DNA of 64,000 nucleotides from Burkholderia paludis. GTDB taxonomy: Bacteria > Pseudomonadota > Gammaproteobacteria > Burkholderiales > Burkholderiaceae. Below, one piece after another: positions 42,386 through 51,010 of this stretch. The position numbers were made by a program, and so were the translations under genes. The stretch spans positions 26,794-90,793 of the forward strand of contig NZ_JPGL01000037.1 of NCBI RefSeq assembly GCF_000732615.1, in the 5' to 3' direction. Numbering within the stretch: the first letter of the stretch is position 1; each line of letters opens with the position of its first letter. The notes beneath the pieces are model-generated. The model made no database searches. It was given only the letters and a program-made list of their open reading frames with translations, and was not told where the DNA came from.

Positions 42386-43089
42386 GCGACGCGGCACGAC
42401 CGGCGATCGCGGTCGCCATCGGCGCGGTGCGGGTCGGCGTGTGCCGCCCGCTGGCCGGCACCGCGCACGTCAGCGCGATCGACAAGCAGCCGGCCGATAC
42501 GCGCCTGTGGCTGGGCGAGTCGGGCTTTGCCGGCGACGAGCAGGCCGATGCGCGGCACCACGGCGGCCCGGACAAGGCGGTCCACCACTATGCGCACGAT
42601 CACTATGCATGGTGGGCCGCGCAGGTCGGCGCGCGCGACGTGCTCGCGCAGCCGGGCGCGTTTGGCGAGAACCTGTCGACGCACGGCGTGACCGAGCACG
42701 ACGTGTGTCTCGGCGACGTGTTCACGCTCGGCGGCGCGGTGCTGCAGGTGTCGCAGTCGCGGCAGCCGTGCTGGAAGCTGAACGCGCGTTTCACGCATCC
42801 GCGGATGGCCGCGCTCGTGCAGCAGAGCGGCCGGACCGGCTGGTACTACCGTGTGCTGCAGGCGGGCTGGGTGGCCGGGGGCGACGTGCTGGCGCTGCAC
42901 GCGCGCCCTTATCCGCAATGGCCGCTGTCGACGGTGCTCGACGTGCTGTACCGGCGCACGCTCGACATGGCCGCGCTCGATGCGCTGCGGGACGTTCCGA
43001 TACTGCCGCCCGGCTGGCGCAAGATGCTCGACCGGCGCCGGACGGAGCGGCAGGTCGAAGACTGGACGAAGCGGCTCGAAGGACGATGA
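42382..43089 (+). CDS. MOSC-domain protein (YiiM-like)
   Basis: This 235-residue molybdenum-cofactor sulfurase C-terminal (MOSC) domain protein is similar in outline to YiiM, which confers resistance to N-hydroxylated base analogues. HHGGPDKAVHHYAHDHY and GAFGENLSTHGVTEHDVCLGDVFTLGGAVLQVSQSRQPCWKLN include the conserved Cys (QPCWKL) that is thought to bind the cofactor. The ATG overlaps the upstream stop (ATGA). Its link with the aldolase and DHDPS genes may be regulatory rather than biochemical. Confidence 0.9.
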   Translation: MSDAARPAIAVAIGAVRVGVCRPLAGTAHVSAIDKQPADTRLWLGESGFAGDEQADARHHGGPDKAVHHYAHDHYAWWAAQVGARDVLAQPGAFGENLSTHGVTEHDVCLGDVFTLGGAVLQVSQSRQPCWKLNARFTHPRMAALVQQSGRTGWYYRVLQAGWVAGGDVLALHARPYPQWPLSTVLDVLYRRTLDMAALDALRDVPILPPGWRKMLDRRRTERQVEDWTKRLEGR

Positions 43090-43110
43090 CGGGCCGCGTG
43101 TCCGCTTGAC

Positions 43111-43875
43111 CTAGCGGCCCGGCAGTTCCCGCACGTCGGCCGTCGGCACCGAGCCGAACGCATCGCTCAGTGCATAGCCGATCAGCTGCCGCGCGGCGGC
43201 CTCGGGCGTCGCGAGCGCGCCGCTCGACTTCAGCTGGTCGAATTTCTCGCGCATCGGGAAATCGTCTTCGCGGGTCGAGCGGATCGTCGCCTGCATGCCC
43301 GTGTCGACCACACCCGGCGCGACGCTGCAGATCCGCAGCGCGCCGTTCGCGTCGAGCGCCACCGCGCGGGCATGGTGATCGAGCGCGGCCTTGGTCGCGC
43401 AATAGACGCTCCAGCCCGCGTAGGCGTTGCGCGCCGCGCCGCTCGACACGTGCAGGATCCGGCATTCGGTCCCGGCGGCAGCCGCCTGCACGAGTGCGGC
43501 CGACAGCATCAGCGGCGCCGCGACGTTCAGGCCGACCGCGCGCGCGACGATCGCCGGATCCTGCACGGCGAGCGGGCCAATTGGCTCGACGATGCCCGCG
43601 TTGTTGAACAGCAGCACGATCGACGCGCCGTCGACGAAACGGCGCAGCGTGTCGCCGGCCAGCCAGGCCGCGACGGCCGACGGGTCCGACAGGTCGAGTT
43701 CGGCTTCGGTGAAGCGGTCGCCGGCTTGCGACGCGAGCGACGGATGACGGCCGCGCGATACCCCGAGCACGGCGACGCCTTCCTGCAGCAGTTGTTCGGC
43801 AAGCGACGCACCGACGCCGCGGGTGTGTCCGGTGACGATGGCGCGCACGTGCGGTGCGGAAGAGGAGGCGGTCAT
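43111..43875 (-). CDS. Short-chain dehydrogenase/reductase
   Basis: This 254-residue NAD(P)H-dependent oxidoreductase of the SDR family has the nucleotide-binding motif TGHTRGVGASLA, the NNAG motif in LFNNAGIVEP, and the catalytic Ser and YxxxK in HVSSGAARNAYAGWSVYCATKAA. The basic residue after the second strand (SRGRH) suggests NADPH. The substrate is unknown; benzil reductase-like SDRs look similar. It is convergent with the MOSC gene, with only 21 bases between the stops; a CGGGCCGC/GCGGCCCG dyad (43090-43121) spans them and may end both transcripts. ATG 43875 is chosen over longer Arg-rich extensions. Confidence 0.9.
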   Translation of the reverse strand: MTASSSAPHVRAIVTGHTRGVGASLAEQLLQEGVAVLGVSRGRHPSLASQAGDRFTEAELDLSDPSAVAAWLAGDTLRRFVDGASIVLLFNNAGIVEPIGPLAVQDPAIVARAVGLNVAAPLMLSAALVQAAAAGTECRILHVSSGAARNAYAGWSVYCATKAALDHHARAVALDANGALRICSVAPGVVDTGMQATIRSTREDDFPMREKFDQLKSSGALATPEAAARQLIGYALSDAFGSVPTADVRELPGR

Positions 43876-44257
43876 GGCGGTGAACGGGTCGAAAGGGTGA
43901 ACGGGTGACGCGCGGCGCGCATGCATGGCGGCATGGCGTGCGGGACGGGCACTGCGCGGTGTGGCGTGCGAGGGCGCTCGCGCGGCGCCGCGGGCGTCAG
44001 GGTGACGCATATCGTAGCGCCGGCCAGCGCGACGCGCAAACGCCGCCGCGCGCGCGACGGCGGAGCCGGCGGTGCGCAGCCGCCGACGCATGGCGCCGGC
44101 CGGCCGATACGCCGGACGAAAGCCGGCTGCGCCATGCGCGTGCGTGGAGGCGGCGGGCCGCGCCGTGCGTCGCGAGCTATCATATGGCTCGCCCGTGCGC
44201 GATGCCGGACGGGCCGCGACCGTTTCCCTTCACTTGCTGCACGCTGCGACGCCACTC
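43876..44257. other. 382-bp divergent intergenic region
   Basis: This region lies between the SDR gene (minus) and the YceH-like gene (plus). It is very GC-rich and Arg/Ala-coding in most frames but without a gene I can support. It must contain both promoters; AGCTATCATATGG near 44176-44188 is the only AT-rich patch and lies about 75 bases before the YceH-like ATG. Confidence 0.4.
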
Positions 44258-44965
44258 ATGAACACCACGCCGGATACGCCCACGCCACGCGCCCTTCGCG
44301 AACTCACGCCCCTCGAGGCCCGCATTCTCGGCGTGCTCGTCGAGAAACAGCACACGGTGCCGGACACCTATCCGTTGTCGCTCAACGCGCTGACCGCCGG
44401 CTGCAACCAGAAAACCGCGCGCGCGCCGGTGATGAACGTCAGCGAGGACGAAGTCACGACCGCGCTCGACGGCCTGAAGCACCTGAGCATCGTGATGGAG
44501 GGCAGCAGCAGCCGCGTGCCGCGTTTCGAGCACAACATGAACCGCGTGCTCGGCATTCCGAGCCAGGCGATCGCGTTGCTGACGATCCTGCTGCTGCGCG
44601 GCCCGCAGACGGCTGCCGAGCTGCGCCTGAACAGCGCGCGCCTGCACGGCTTCGCGGATATCTCGTCGGTCGAGGCGTTTCTCGACGAGCTCGCGACGCG
44701 TGCGCAACCGCTCGTCGTCCGGCTGCCGCGTGCGCCGGGCGCACGCGAGAATCGCTGGATGCACCTGATGTGCGGCGAAGTGAACGTGGCTGACTTCGCG
44801 GGCGCGGATGCCGGCGGGGCGGATTCCGTGCCGCCTTCGGAATTCGAGGCGCTGAAGGCCGAACAGAAGCGCCTCGCGGATGAAGTGGCGCGGCTGAATG
44901 CGCTGGTTCAGCGGATGGCCACCGAACTGGGCATCGACGTCGACGCGCAAGGCGACGCGTCCTGA
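44258..44965 (+). CDS. YceH-family protein (DUF480)
   Basis: This 235-residue cytoplasmic protein with two winged-helix-like repeats belongs to the DUF480/YceH family. RELTPLEARILGVLVEKQHTVPDTYPLSLNALTAGCNQKTAR is the diagnostic first segment, and LLTILLLRGPQTAAELRLNSARLHGFADISSVEAFLDEL the second. A C-terminal coiled-coil (FEALKAEQKRLADEVARLNALVQRM) ends the protein. The function is unknown. The length agrees with the family (about 215-235). It stands alone as a transcription unit. Confidence 0.9.
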   Translation: MNTTPDTPTPRALRELTPLEARILGVLVEKQHTVPDTYPLSLNALTAGCNQKTARAPVMNVSEDEVTTALDGLKHLSIVMEGSSSRVPRFEHNMNRVLGIPSQAIALLTILLLRGPQTAAELRLNSARLHGFADISSVEAFLDELATRAQPLVVRLPRAPGARENRWMHLMCGEVNVADFAGADAGGADSVPPSEFEALKAEQKRLADEVARLNALVQRMATELGIDVDAQGDAS

Positions 44966-45055
44966 CAAACGCGGCTGCGGTGCGAGCGCGTCGCCCGGCC
45001 CGGTCGCCACGCAGGCGGGCCGGGGCGCGAGGCGGATACCGCCCGCACCGCCGCG

Positions 45056-46324
45056 TTACTTCAGCCTGACGCCCGGTACGAGATAACGCGCGCCGCCCGG
45101 CCTCAGGATCGGCGCGAGCGCCGCAAACGGCGCATCGAGTTGCGGCCCGAGACAGGCGCCCGCCGCGTGGCCGATCCCGGAAACGGCGAACGACAGCTTG
45201 CCGGGTGCGTCGAGTTCGAACGCCAGATACTCGGGGAACACATCCGCGCACGAGAGCGAAGTGTCTTTGCCGTCCGTCACGCGTTTGCCCCCCGCCGTCG
45301 TTGTGCGCAATCGGTCAATGAAACCTGCCAGCGCGGGGCTCGTTGCCGGATCCCCGTCCTTGTTCGTCGCAGCGGCGTCGATTACGCGATTCCAGTCGAG
45401 GTACGCGCCGCGCAGCAGGTCGAACGTGACCGGATCGTAGTGATTGTCCGGGTACGCGCCGCCGCAGAACAGGCTGCCCGATTCCACGATGCCCAACGCC
45501 GCGCGCGACAGCCACGTGACCGTCACTTGCTCGTCGTCGTAGCTGCCGAGCGTCCCGGCTGCCGGCCCGTCGTCGGTATAGCGCGTCGACGCGCATTCGA
45601 GCGCCGCGAGACTCATCTGCCAGTGCCGTTGTTCCAGCAGATGGTTGACCCGCGCCATCACGGCCGGATCGGGATGGCGGCTCAGCCGCGGATACGCGAA
45701 CACCGTGCGCGGGTCGCTCCACATCCGGTACGCAATCGAGCCGTCGCCGATCTCGGGCCCCACCGGCCGTGCGTGCCCGGCAAGCTTCAGCGTCGCATAC
45801 GGCGCGTGCTGCATGTCGATGTCCGCGCTGCGCGCGATGCCGCTGCCGACACCTCCCGCGGACACCGCGGTGATCGCTTCGACAGAGCCGGGCGCAACCG
45901 CGTCGGGATCGTATGCGGCGACGCGGCGCAGCGCGAAGGCACGCGTGTTGCCGGAGCGTGCATCGGTCCAGCGGCCGCGATAGCCGGCCTTGTCCCGCGT
46001 GCCTTGCCAGGTGGCCGCGGCATGGTCGAAATCGGCTTGCGCGCGATAATCCGCCGCATCGCGCGCGTCTTCCGGCAACTGCGTTCGCACGAGCGGTTCG
46101 GCCAGTTGCGCGGGCGTGCCGTGCAGCGGAATATCGACGCCGTGCTGCGCATAGAAGTAGCGGCCCGAGATCGAACCGTCCGCGGCCGGGCGATCGTCGA
46201 GTTCCATGACGACGGTGCCGGCACCTTGCAGCGTGCCTTCGTAGACCGTGCGCGGCGCGGCATGCGCGAAGCCTGTGTGCAGTGCGGCCAGCATGCACGC
46301 GATCCGGATCAGCGGGCGCCTCAC
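45056..46324 (-). CDS. Exported protein of unknown function
   Basis: This 422-residue protein has a signal peptide (RIACMLAALHTGFAHA, cleavage before APR), so it is periplasmic or outer-membrane associated. The body has a beta-rich look; YEGTLQGAGTVVMELDDRPAADGSISGRYFYAQHGVDIPLHG near the N-terminus resembles modules seen in uncharacterised proteobacterial secreted proteins. Scattered Cys (LECAST, LFCGGAY, LSCADVF, AACLGPQ) could form disulfides. The proposed start is a GTG at 46324 whose GTGA overlaps the stop of the preceding gene, so the two are coupled. I do not recognise the family. Confidence 0.75.
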   Translation of the reverse strand: MRRPLIRIACMLAALHTGFAHAAPRTVYEGTLQGAGTVVMELDDRPAADGSISGRYFYAQHGVDIPLHGTPAQLAEPLVRTQLPEDARDAADYRAQADFDHAAATWQGTRDKAGYRGRWTDARSGNTRAFALRRVAAYDPDAVAPGSVEAITAVSAGGVGSGIARSADIDMQHAPYATLKLAGHARPVGPEIGDGSIAYRMWSDPRTVFAYPRLSRHPDPAVMARVNHLLEQRHWQMSLAALECASTRYTDDGPAAGTLGSYDDEQVTVTWLSRAALGIVESGSLFCGGAYPDNHYDPVTFDLLRGAYLDWNRVIDAAATNKDGDPATSPALAGFIDRLRTTTAGGKRVTDGKDTSLSCADVFPEYLAFELDAPGKLSFAVSGIGHAAGACLGPQLDAPFAALAPILRPGGARYLVPGVRLK

Positions 46325-46743
46325 CAGCGGCACCCGGTCTGCTCGGATGCGTCGACATCCAGCGCGCGGCTGAACGCGGTCTGCTTGCCGGTGCGTGCGT
46401 TGGTGTAGGTCATCGAATAGACCATCGCGCCCTGGGTCATCATTTCGTAGCGGCCGTTGATCCTGCCGCCGACCATTTCGTCCCAGGTGGTCGTGTACTG
46501 GTGCGGACGGCTTTCGTCGAGCACTTCTTCCTCCTCGTGCTCGATCACCAGCGGCAGGGCCGTTTTCGATTGCGCATAGCGCACCGCGCCGCCCGACCAT
46601 TTGACCGCATCGTCATAGTAGGTGCGCATCTCGAAGCGCACGGGTTTGTCGCCATCCGACCGGAAGCAGAACACTTCGGTGGACACCTTGGCGAGTGCCG
46701 GCAGCGACACGCAGAGCAGCACGGCTGCGAGGATTTTTTTCAT
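46321..46743 (-). CDS. Small exported protein of unknown function
   Basis: This 140-residue protein has a clear signal peptide (MKKILAAVLLCVSLPALA, cleavage before KVS). The mature part of about 122 residues is compact and beta-rich (VFCFRSDGDKPVRFEMRTYYDDAVKWSGGAVRYAQSK) with two Cys (FCF and GCRW) that could pair. The function is unknown. It overlaps the following larger exported gene by four bases and lies 28 bases after the next gene upstream, which makes a three-gene unit of unknown proteins. Confidence 0.78.
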   Translation of the reverse strand: MKKILAAVLLCVSLPALAKVSTEVFCFRSDGDKPVRFEMRTYYDDAVKWSGGAVRYAQSKTALPLVIEHEEEEVLDESRPHQYTTTWDEMVGGRINGRYEMMTQGAMVYSMTYTNARTGKQTAFSRALDVDASEQTGCRW

Positions 46744-46771
46744 GATGGCGTGAGAGAAATGGAGCGGCAAA

Positions 46772-47326
46772 TCAACCGACGCTGATCCGCGAAGCGCCCG
46801 CATCGACGAGCCGGAACAGCAGATCCTCGACGGCCGCCTCGGGCGCGGAGCCGAGATCCGCATTGACGCGCCAGCCCTGTTCCGTGCGAACCGGTTCCGA
46901 CAGGTAATGAACGATCCCGTGCAGGCCGTCTTCGCCCGGCAGGTTTTCGTCGTCGCCGTCGAACCACGCGAAGAACCATGTCTTGAACGCTTCGACCGCC
47001 GCGCTTTCGTCGAGACCGTCGGCCTCGATCGCGGCCCAGTCCCACACGAACGGGCGGATCGACACGGCCGCCGTTTCGAGGTCGAACGCGAACGGCTCGA
47101 AATCCAGCTGCGTGGCGGAATCGACCATCGCCGGCTGGCCGGCCGATTCGCCTTCGGTCGCGATGATGTCGGCCCGGCACGGCAGCGCGAGCGGCCCTTC
47201 GGTGGCGAGCGTGCCGTCGGCGCGCCGGTAGGCCGGTTCGGCGATCACGGCCGGTTGCGTGGCCGCTTTCGCGAGCAGGGCGGCATACGGTTGGCGGATG
47301 GCGCGGAGCAGTTCGGAGACGGTCAT
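46772..47326 (-). CDS. Cytoplasmic protein of unknown function
   Basis: This 184-residue acidic soluble protein without a signal peptide shows SATQLDFEPFAFDLETAAVSIRPFVWDWAAIEADGLDESAAVEAFKTWFFAWFDGDDE as its most distinctive stretch, which could be a small alpha/beta domain. I recognise no family. ATG 47326 is used because the upstream part of the open frame is low-complexity Arg/Pro. It is the first of three same-strand genes, followed by two exported proteins; the arrangement with a cytoplasmic and two envelope proteins is all that can be said. Confidence 0.72.
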   Translation of the reverse strand: MTVSELLRAIRQPYAALLAKAATQPAVIAEPAYRRADGTLATEGPLALPCRADIIATEGESAGQPAMVDSATQLDFEPFAFDLETAAVSIRPFVWDWAAIEADGLDESAAVEAFKTWFFAWFDGDDENLPGEDGLHGIVHYLSEPVRTEQGWRVNADLGSAPEAAVEDLLFRLVDAGASRISVG

Positions 47327-47733
47327 CGTGGCGGGTCGGTTGGGCAGGGAACGATCGGTCACAGGCAGACAGGCGGTGCGCCGTGCGGCCGGCGTCGTAC
47401 GACGCGGCCGCTTCGGTACCCGACAGCCGTGATCGTACGGCACTTCGGTGAAACGCGGACAGTCGGCCGAACGGCCGGCGCGCCCGCGTCGCGCGGCGAC
47501 GGATTTAGGCGTTTACCTTCAAACAACGGAAAACGCCCGTCGAACGCGCCGTCGTTGTGCTTCAATTCATCCGGTTTGTACTCCTACTAAAAAACGGATT
47601 CGGTACAGGCAGGATCATTCATTCACAGGAGACAGTCGATGGATCGGAAACGGTATTGAAGCGGCACGCGCAATGGTCTGCAGCACCGCCGGACTTCCTT
47701 CGATGAAAGCAGCATATTCCAGGGGCCCCACCC
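47327..47733. other. 407-bp divergent intergenic region with a six-codon mini-ORF
   Basis: This region lies between the three unknown genes (minus) and the lipase gene (plus). A patch around 47575-47600 (TTTGTACTCCTACTAAAAAA) is AT-rich and may be promoter. At 47639-47659 a six-residue frame (MDRKRY) stands behind a strong AGGAGACAGTCG site, 75 bases ahead of the lipase ATG. It could be a leader peptide or an accident. Nothing else is recognised. Confidence 0.4.
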
Positions 47734-49050
47734 ATGTCCTCCAGACGCTTCATGATGGCCGCGGCCGCCGTGTCGGCCGCGCTCGCCGTCGTCGCCCAGC
47801 CGGCCAGCGCCAGCGCGGCGACCGTATCCGACCCGTTCTATGCGTACACCGGCGCCACGCCGCTGGCATCGATTCCACCGGGCACGGTGCTCAAGACCCG
47901 CAACGTGGTCTATCACGTGGCCGGCATTCCGACCGCGCTGACCGCCCAGCAGTTGCTGTATCGCACCAATAATGCGCTGAACCAGCCTGTCGTCAACGTG
48001 ACGTCCGTGATCCGCAGCCAGGTCAGCAACGGCCAGGCCATCTCGTACCAGTCGGCCTACGATTCGCTGAACCCGTACGACGAGCCGTCGCAGGTGATCG
48101 CCGGCGACCGCGACGTCACGAAGGTCGTCAACGTCGGCACGTTGCTCTACAGCGCGGAGTCGATTCCGCTGTCGACGCTGCTGCTGCTGGGCTACAACAT
48201 CATCGTGCCCGACACCGAAGGCCAGACGGCCGACTTCGCCGCCGGCCCCGAATACGGGATGACGACGCTCGATTCGATCCGCGCGGCGCTCAATACGCCG
48301 TCGACCGGCCTGAATCCGTCGAGCAAGGTCGCGATGATCGGCTATTCGGGCGGCGCGATCGCGACGAACTGGGCCGCGCAGCTCGCGCCGAGCTATGCGC
48401 CCGAGATCAACCGGCAGCTCGTCGGCGCGGCGGAAGGCGGCGTGCTGGTCGACCCCGCGCACAACCTGCGCTATGTCGACGGCAGCATCGTGTGGGGCGG
48501 CGTGGCCGCGGCCGCGCTGGCCGGGCTGTCGCGCGGCTACGGCTTCGACCTGACGCCGTATCTCAGCGATACCGGCGTCGCCGTGTTCAACGACATCCAG
48601 AGCCAGTCGCTCGCATACATCCTGCCGAAATACACGGGGCTGCATTGGGGCACGCTGTTCAAGCCGCAATACGCGAACGACATCAACAGCATTCCGGCCT
48701 ACGTGACCTATGCGAACAAGGTGAACGCCGGGCTGGCCGCATCGCCGACGATCCCGATGTTCATCAGCCAGGGCACGGCCGGCGCGCTGGACGGCACCTT
48801 CAGCAGCCAGGTGGGCGACGGCGTGATGCTGGCGTACGACGTGCGCGCGCTTGCGCAGAAGTTCTGCGCGAGCGGCACGCCGGTCACGTACAGCGAATAT
48901 CCGCTCGAACACGTGGGCGCGATCGTGCCCTGGGTCGCCGGAATGCTGCCGTGGCTCTACGACCGCTTCGGCGGCAAGGCCGCGCCGAGCAATTGCTGGC
49001 TGACGTCGCTGCTGCCCAGCAATTCGCTCGCGCCCGAGACGCTGCACTAG
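47734..49050 (+). CDS. Secretory lipase/esterase (LIP family)
   Basis: This 438-residue exported alpha/beta-hydrolase has a signal peptide (MMAAAAVSAALAVVAQPASASA). The nucleophile Ser205 is in MIGYSGGAIATNWA, the oxyanion/strand region in GYNIIVPDTEGQTADFAAG, and candidate Asp and His lie in SQGTAGALDGTFS and YPLEHVGAIVPWV, an order typical of the LIP (PF03583) secretory lipase family also found in actinobacteria and fungi. A pair of late Cys (KFCASG, SNCWLT) may form a disulfide. The gene is monocistronic with a strong intrinsic terminator 22 bases beyond the stop. The substrate is likely short or medium acyl esters, by family. Confidence 0.88.
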   Translation: MSSRRFMMAAAAVSAALAVVAQPASASAATVSDPFYAYTGATPLASIPPGTVLKTRNVVYHVAGIPTALTAQQLLYRTNNALNQPVVNVTSVIRSQVSNGQAISYQSAYDSLNPYDEPSQVIAGDRDVTKVVNVGTLLYSAESIPLSTLLLLGYNIIVPDTEGQTADFAAGPEYGMTTLDSIRAALNTPSTGLNPSSKVAMIGYSGGAIATNWAAQLAPSYAPEINRQLVGAAEGGVLVDPAHNLRYVDGSIVWGGVAAAALAGLSRGYGFDLTPYLSDTGVAVFNDIQSQSLAYILPKYTGLHWGTLFKPQYANDINSIPAYVTYANKVNAGLAASPTIPMFISQGTAGALDGTFSSQVGDGVMLAYDVRALAQKFCASGTPVTYSEYPLEHVGAIVPWVAGMLPWLYDRFGGKAAPSNCWLTSLLPSNSLAPETLH

Positions 49051-49071
49051 GCGCGCCGCGCGCAACATGGC

Positions 49072-49104
49072 CGGGCGACCCTTCACGGGTCGCCCGTTTT
49101 TTTT
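49072..49104 (+). terminator. Intrinsic terminator of the lipase gene
   Basis: A 10-bp perfect stem (CGGGCGACCC at 49072-49081, GGGTCGCCCG at 49087-49096) with loop TTCAC is followed by eight T residues. It is a textbook Rho-independent terminator and insulates the downstream DAHP synthase gene. Confidence 0.95.
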
Positions 49105-49235
49105 GCCGGGTGTTGACCTCCGTCGTCCTGCCGCGGCGGCGGCGCGCCCGTTCCCCCGCCGCAACCCTCCGCCGTCCCGCCCGGGTGCCATAATCGAGCC
49201 TGCTCACCATGACAGACGTCCCCCGGAGAATCACC

Positions 49236-50366
49236 ATGCAGAACCTCGACAATCCTTCCCATGATCGCGAGGTAGGCAGCGCCGACGCGACGCAGGACAC
49301 CACGCGCATCGACGACGTCCGCATCGGCGCCGTGCGCCCGCTGATCTCGCCGGCGCTGCTGCTGGACGAACTGCCGGTGCCGGCCGCCACGCAGACGCTC
49401 GTCGAGGACACGCGCCGCGCGATCGGCGACATCCTGCACGGCCGCGACGACCGGCTGCTGCTCGTCGTCGGCCCGTGCTCGATCCACGATCACGACCAGG
49501 CGCTCGACTACGCACGCCGCCTGAAGGCCGCCGCCGATGCGCTGCAGGACGACCTGCTGATCACGATGCGCGTCTACTTCGAGAAGCCGCGCACGACGGT
49601 CGGCTGGAAGGGCTACATCAACGATCCGCGCCTCGACGGCAGCTTCCGCATCAACGAAGGGCTGCGCGCCGCGCGGCAACTGCTGCTCGACATCAACGCG
49701 CTCGGGCTGCCCGCGTCGACCGAATTCCTCGACCTGCTGAGCCCGCAGTACATCGCCGACCTGATCGCGTGGGGCGCGATCGGCGCGCGCACGACCGAGA
49801 GCCAGAGCCATCGCCAGCTCGCGTCGGGCCTGAGCTGCCCGATTGGCTTCAAGAACGGCACCGACGGCGGCGTGCAGGTCGCGTCGGATGCGATCGTCGC
49901 CGCGGCCGCGAGCCATGCGTTCATGGGGATGACGAAGATGGGGATGGCCGCGATCTTCGAGACGCGCGGCAACGACGATGCACACGTGATCCTGCGCGGC
50001 GGCAAGAACGGCCCGAACTACGACGCCGAACATGTCGAGGCGAGCTGCGCGGTGCTGCGCAAGGCCGGCTTGCGCGAGCAGGTGATGGTCGACTGCTCGC
50101 ACGCGAACTCGAACAAGTCGCACGAACGCCAGATCGACGTCGCGCAGGATCTCGCGCGGCAGTTGGGGCAGGGCGAGCACCGGATCGTCGGCGTGATGGT
50201 CGAGAGCCATCTCAAGGCCGGGCGGCAGGATCTGAAGCCCGGCGTGCCGCTCGAGTACGGCGTGTCGATCACCGACGCGTGCCTGAGCTGGGCGCAGACG
50301 GAACCGGTGCTGGACGTGCTGGCCGAAGCGGTGCGGCATCGCCGGGTGTATTCGCGCAACGCGTGA
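49236..50366 (+). CDS. aroG: 3-Deoxy-7-phosphoheptulonate (DAHP) synthase
   Basis: This 376-residue type I (AroFGH-class) DAHP synthase is the first enzyme of the shikimate pathway (phosphoenolpyruvate plus erythrose 4-phosphate). LLLVVGPCSIHDHDQALDYARRL (metal-binding Cys), MRVYFEKPRTTVGWKGYINDPRLDGSF, GARTTESQSHRQLASGLSCPIGFKNGTDG and VMVDCSHANSNK are diagnostic. ATG 49236 is chosen over ATG 49209 because CCGGAGAATCACC lies directly before it. The N-terminal region of about 50 residues is the part that forms the allosteric site in such enzymes; which aromatic amino acid inhibits cannot be read from sequence. It is monocistronic. Confidence 0.95.
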   Translation: MQNLDNPSHDREVGSADATQDTTRIDDVRIGAVRPLISPALLLDELPVPAATQTLVEDTRRAIGDILHGRDDRLLLVVGPCSIHDHDQALDYARRLKAAADALQDDLLITMRVYFEKPRTTVGWKGYINDPRLDGSFRINEGLRAARQLLLDINALGLPASTEFLDLLSPQYIADLIAWGAIGARTTESQSHRQLASGLSCPIGFKNGTDGGVQVASDAIVAAAASHAFMGMTKMGMAAIFETRGNDDAHVILRGGKNGPNYDAEHVEASCAVLRKAGLREQVMVDCSHANSNKSHERQIDVAQDLARQLGQGEHRIVGVMVESHLKAGRQDLKPGVPLEYGVSITDACLSWAQTEPVLDVLAEAVRHRRVYSRNA

Positions 50367-51010
50367 AGTCACGGCGGCGGGTGATGCCCGCCGCCGCCAC
50401 CGGCGGCGCGCCGGCGAGCACGGGCGCCGCCCGGGTCGTTTCATCCTCCCCGGTGCGCGCTGCGTCGCGCGCCCGGCGTCACTTCGCGCGCCGGCGTCCT
50501 GCCCGCGCGTCATTTTCTCCATCGATCGATCTCCCGGTGGCCGCCCTCGGCGGCCCGCCGCGCCGCGCCGTTCGGAAACCCGTCCGGCGTGGTCGACCCC
50601 TGCCCTGCGCCGCGTTCCGTTTCGCCATGTGGATCGCGGGCATTTGGCATCTTATGGGCGAACTAGTCCTAGTGATTGGTGCAGAAGTCTGCAAATTTAG
50701 GACAAGTCTTATATCTGGCGCCTGGTTGAATCGTCAAAATCCTAATCAAGCAATGCGTTCCGATAGCCGATGCGCCCGACGCGGCACCTGAGAGGCCGAG
50801 GCGCCGCAGGCCCCCGCCGCTGACCGAACGACCGGGCTGCCGCTTGCTGCCCGAATCGAAGAAGGGCGGCATGCGCCGCATCGAGCCGCCCGCGGCCGAA
50901 ACGACCGGCCGGGACATGTCAGGCATGGCATGCCGTCGATCGAAAGCCGGCCGGCGTTTGCATCGAGGGCTGCCGGCGAACGCGTGAAATGGATGGGAAA
51001 TCGATAAGTT
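50367..51010. promoter_or_regulatory. 644-bp leader/promoter region of the cable-pilus operon
   Basis: No gene is supported here. Between about 50640 and 50755 lies an AT-rich island in GC-rich DNA with several dyads: ACTAG-TC-CTAGT (50662-50673), GCAGA-AG-TCTGC (50681-50692) and the RcsAB-like box TAGGACAAGTCTTA (50698-50711), followed by TTATAT. If transcription starts there, the cblB mRNA would have an untranslated leader of roughly 280 bases. The remainder is GC-rich and featureless. Confidence 0.65.
50698..50711. promoter_or_regulatory. RcsAB-box-like site upstream of cblB
   Basis: TAGGACAAGTCTTA agrees with the reverse complement of the RcsAB consensus (TAGGAATATTCTTA) at 11 of 14 positions, including both outer arms TAGGA and TCTTA. 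The locus encodes CblR, whose helix-turn-helix closely resembles RcsB. The role as the CblR target is inferred. Confidence 0.55.
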
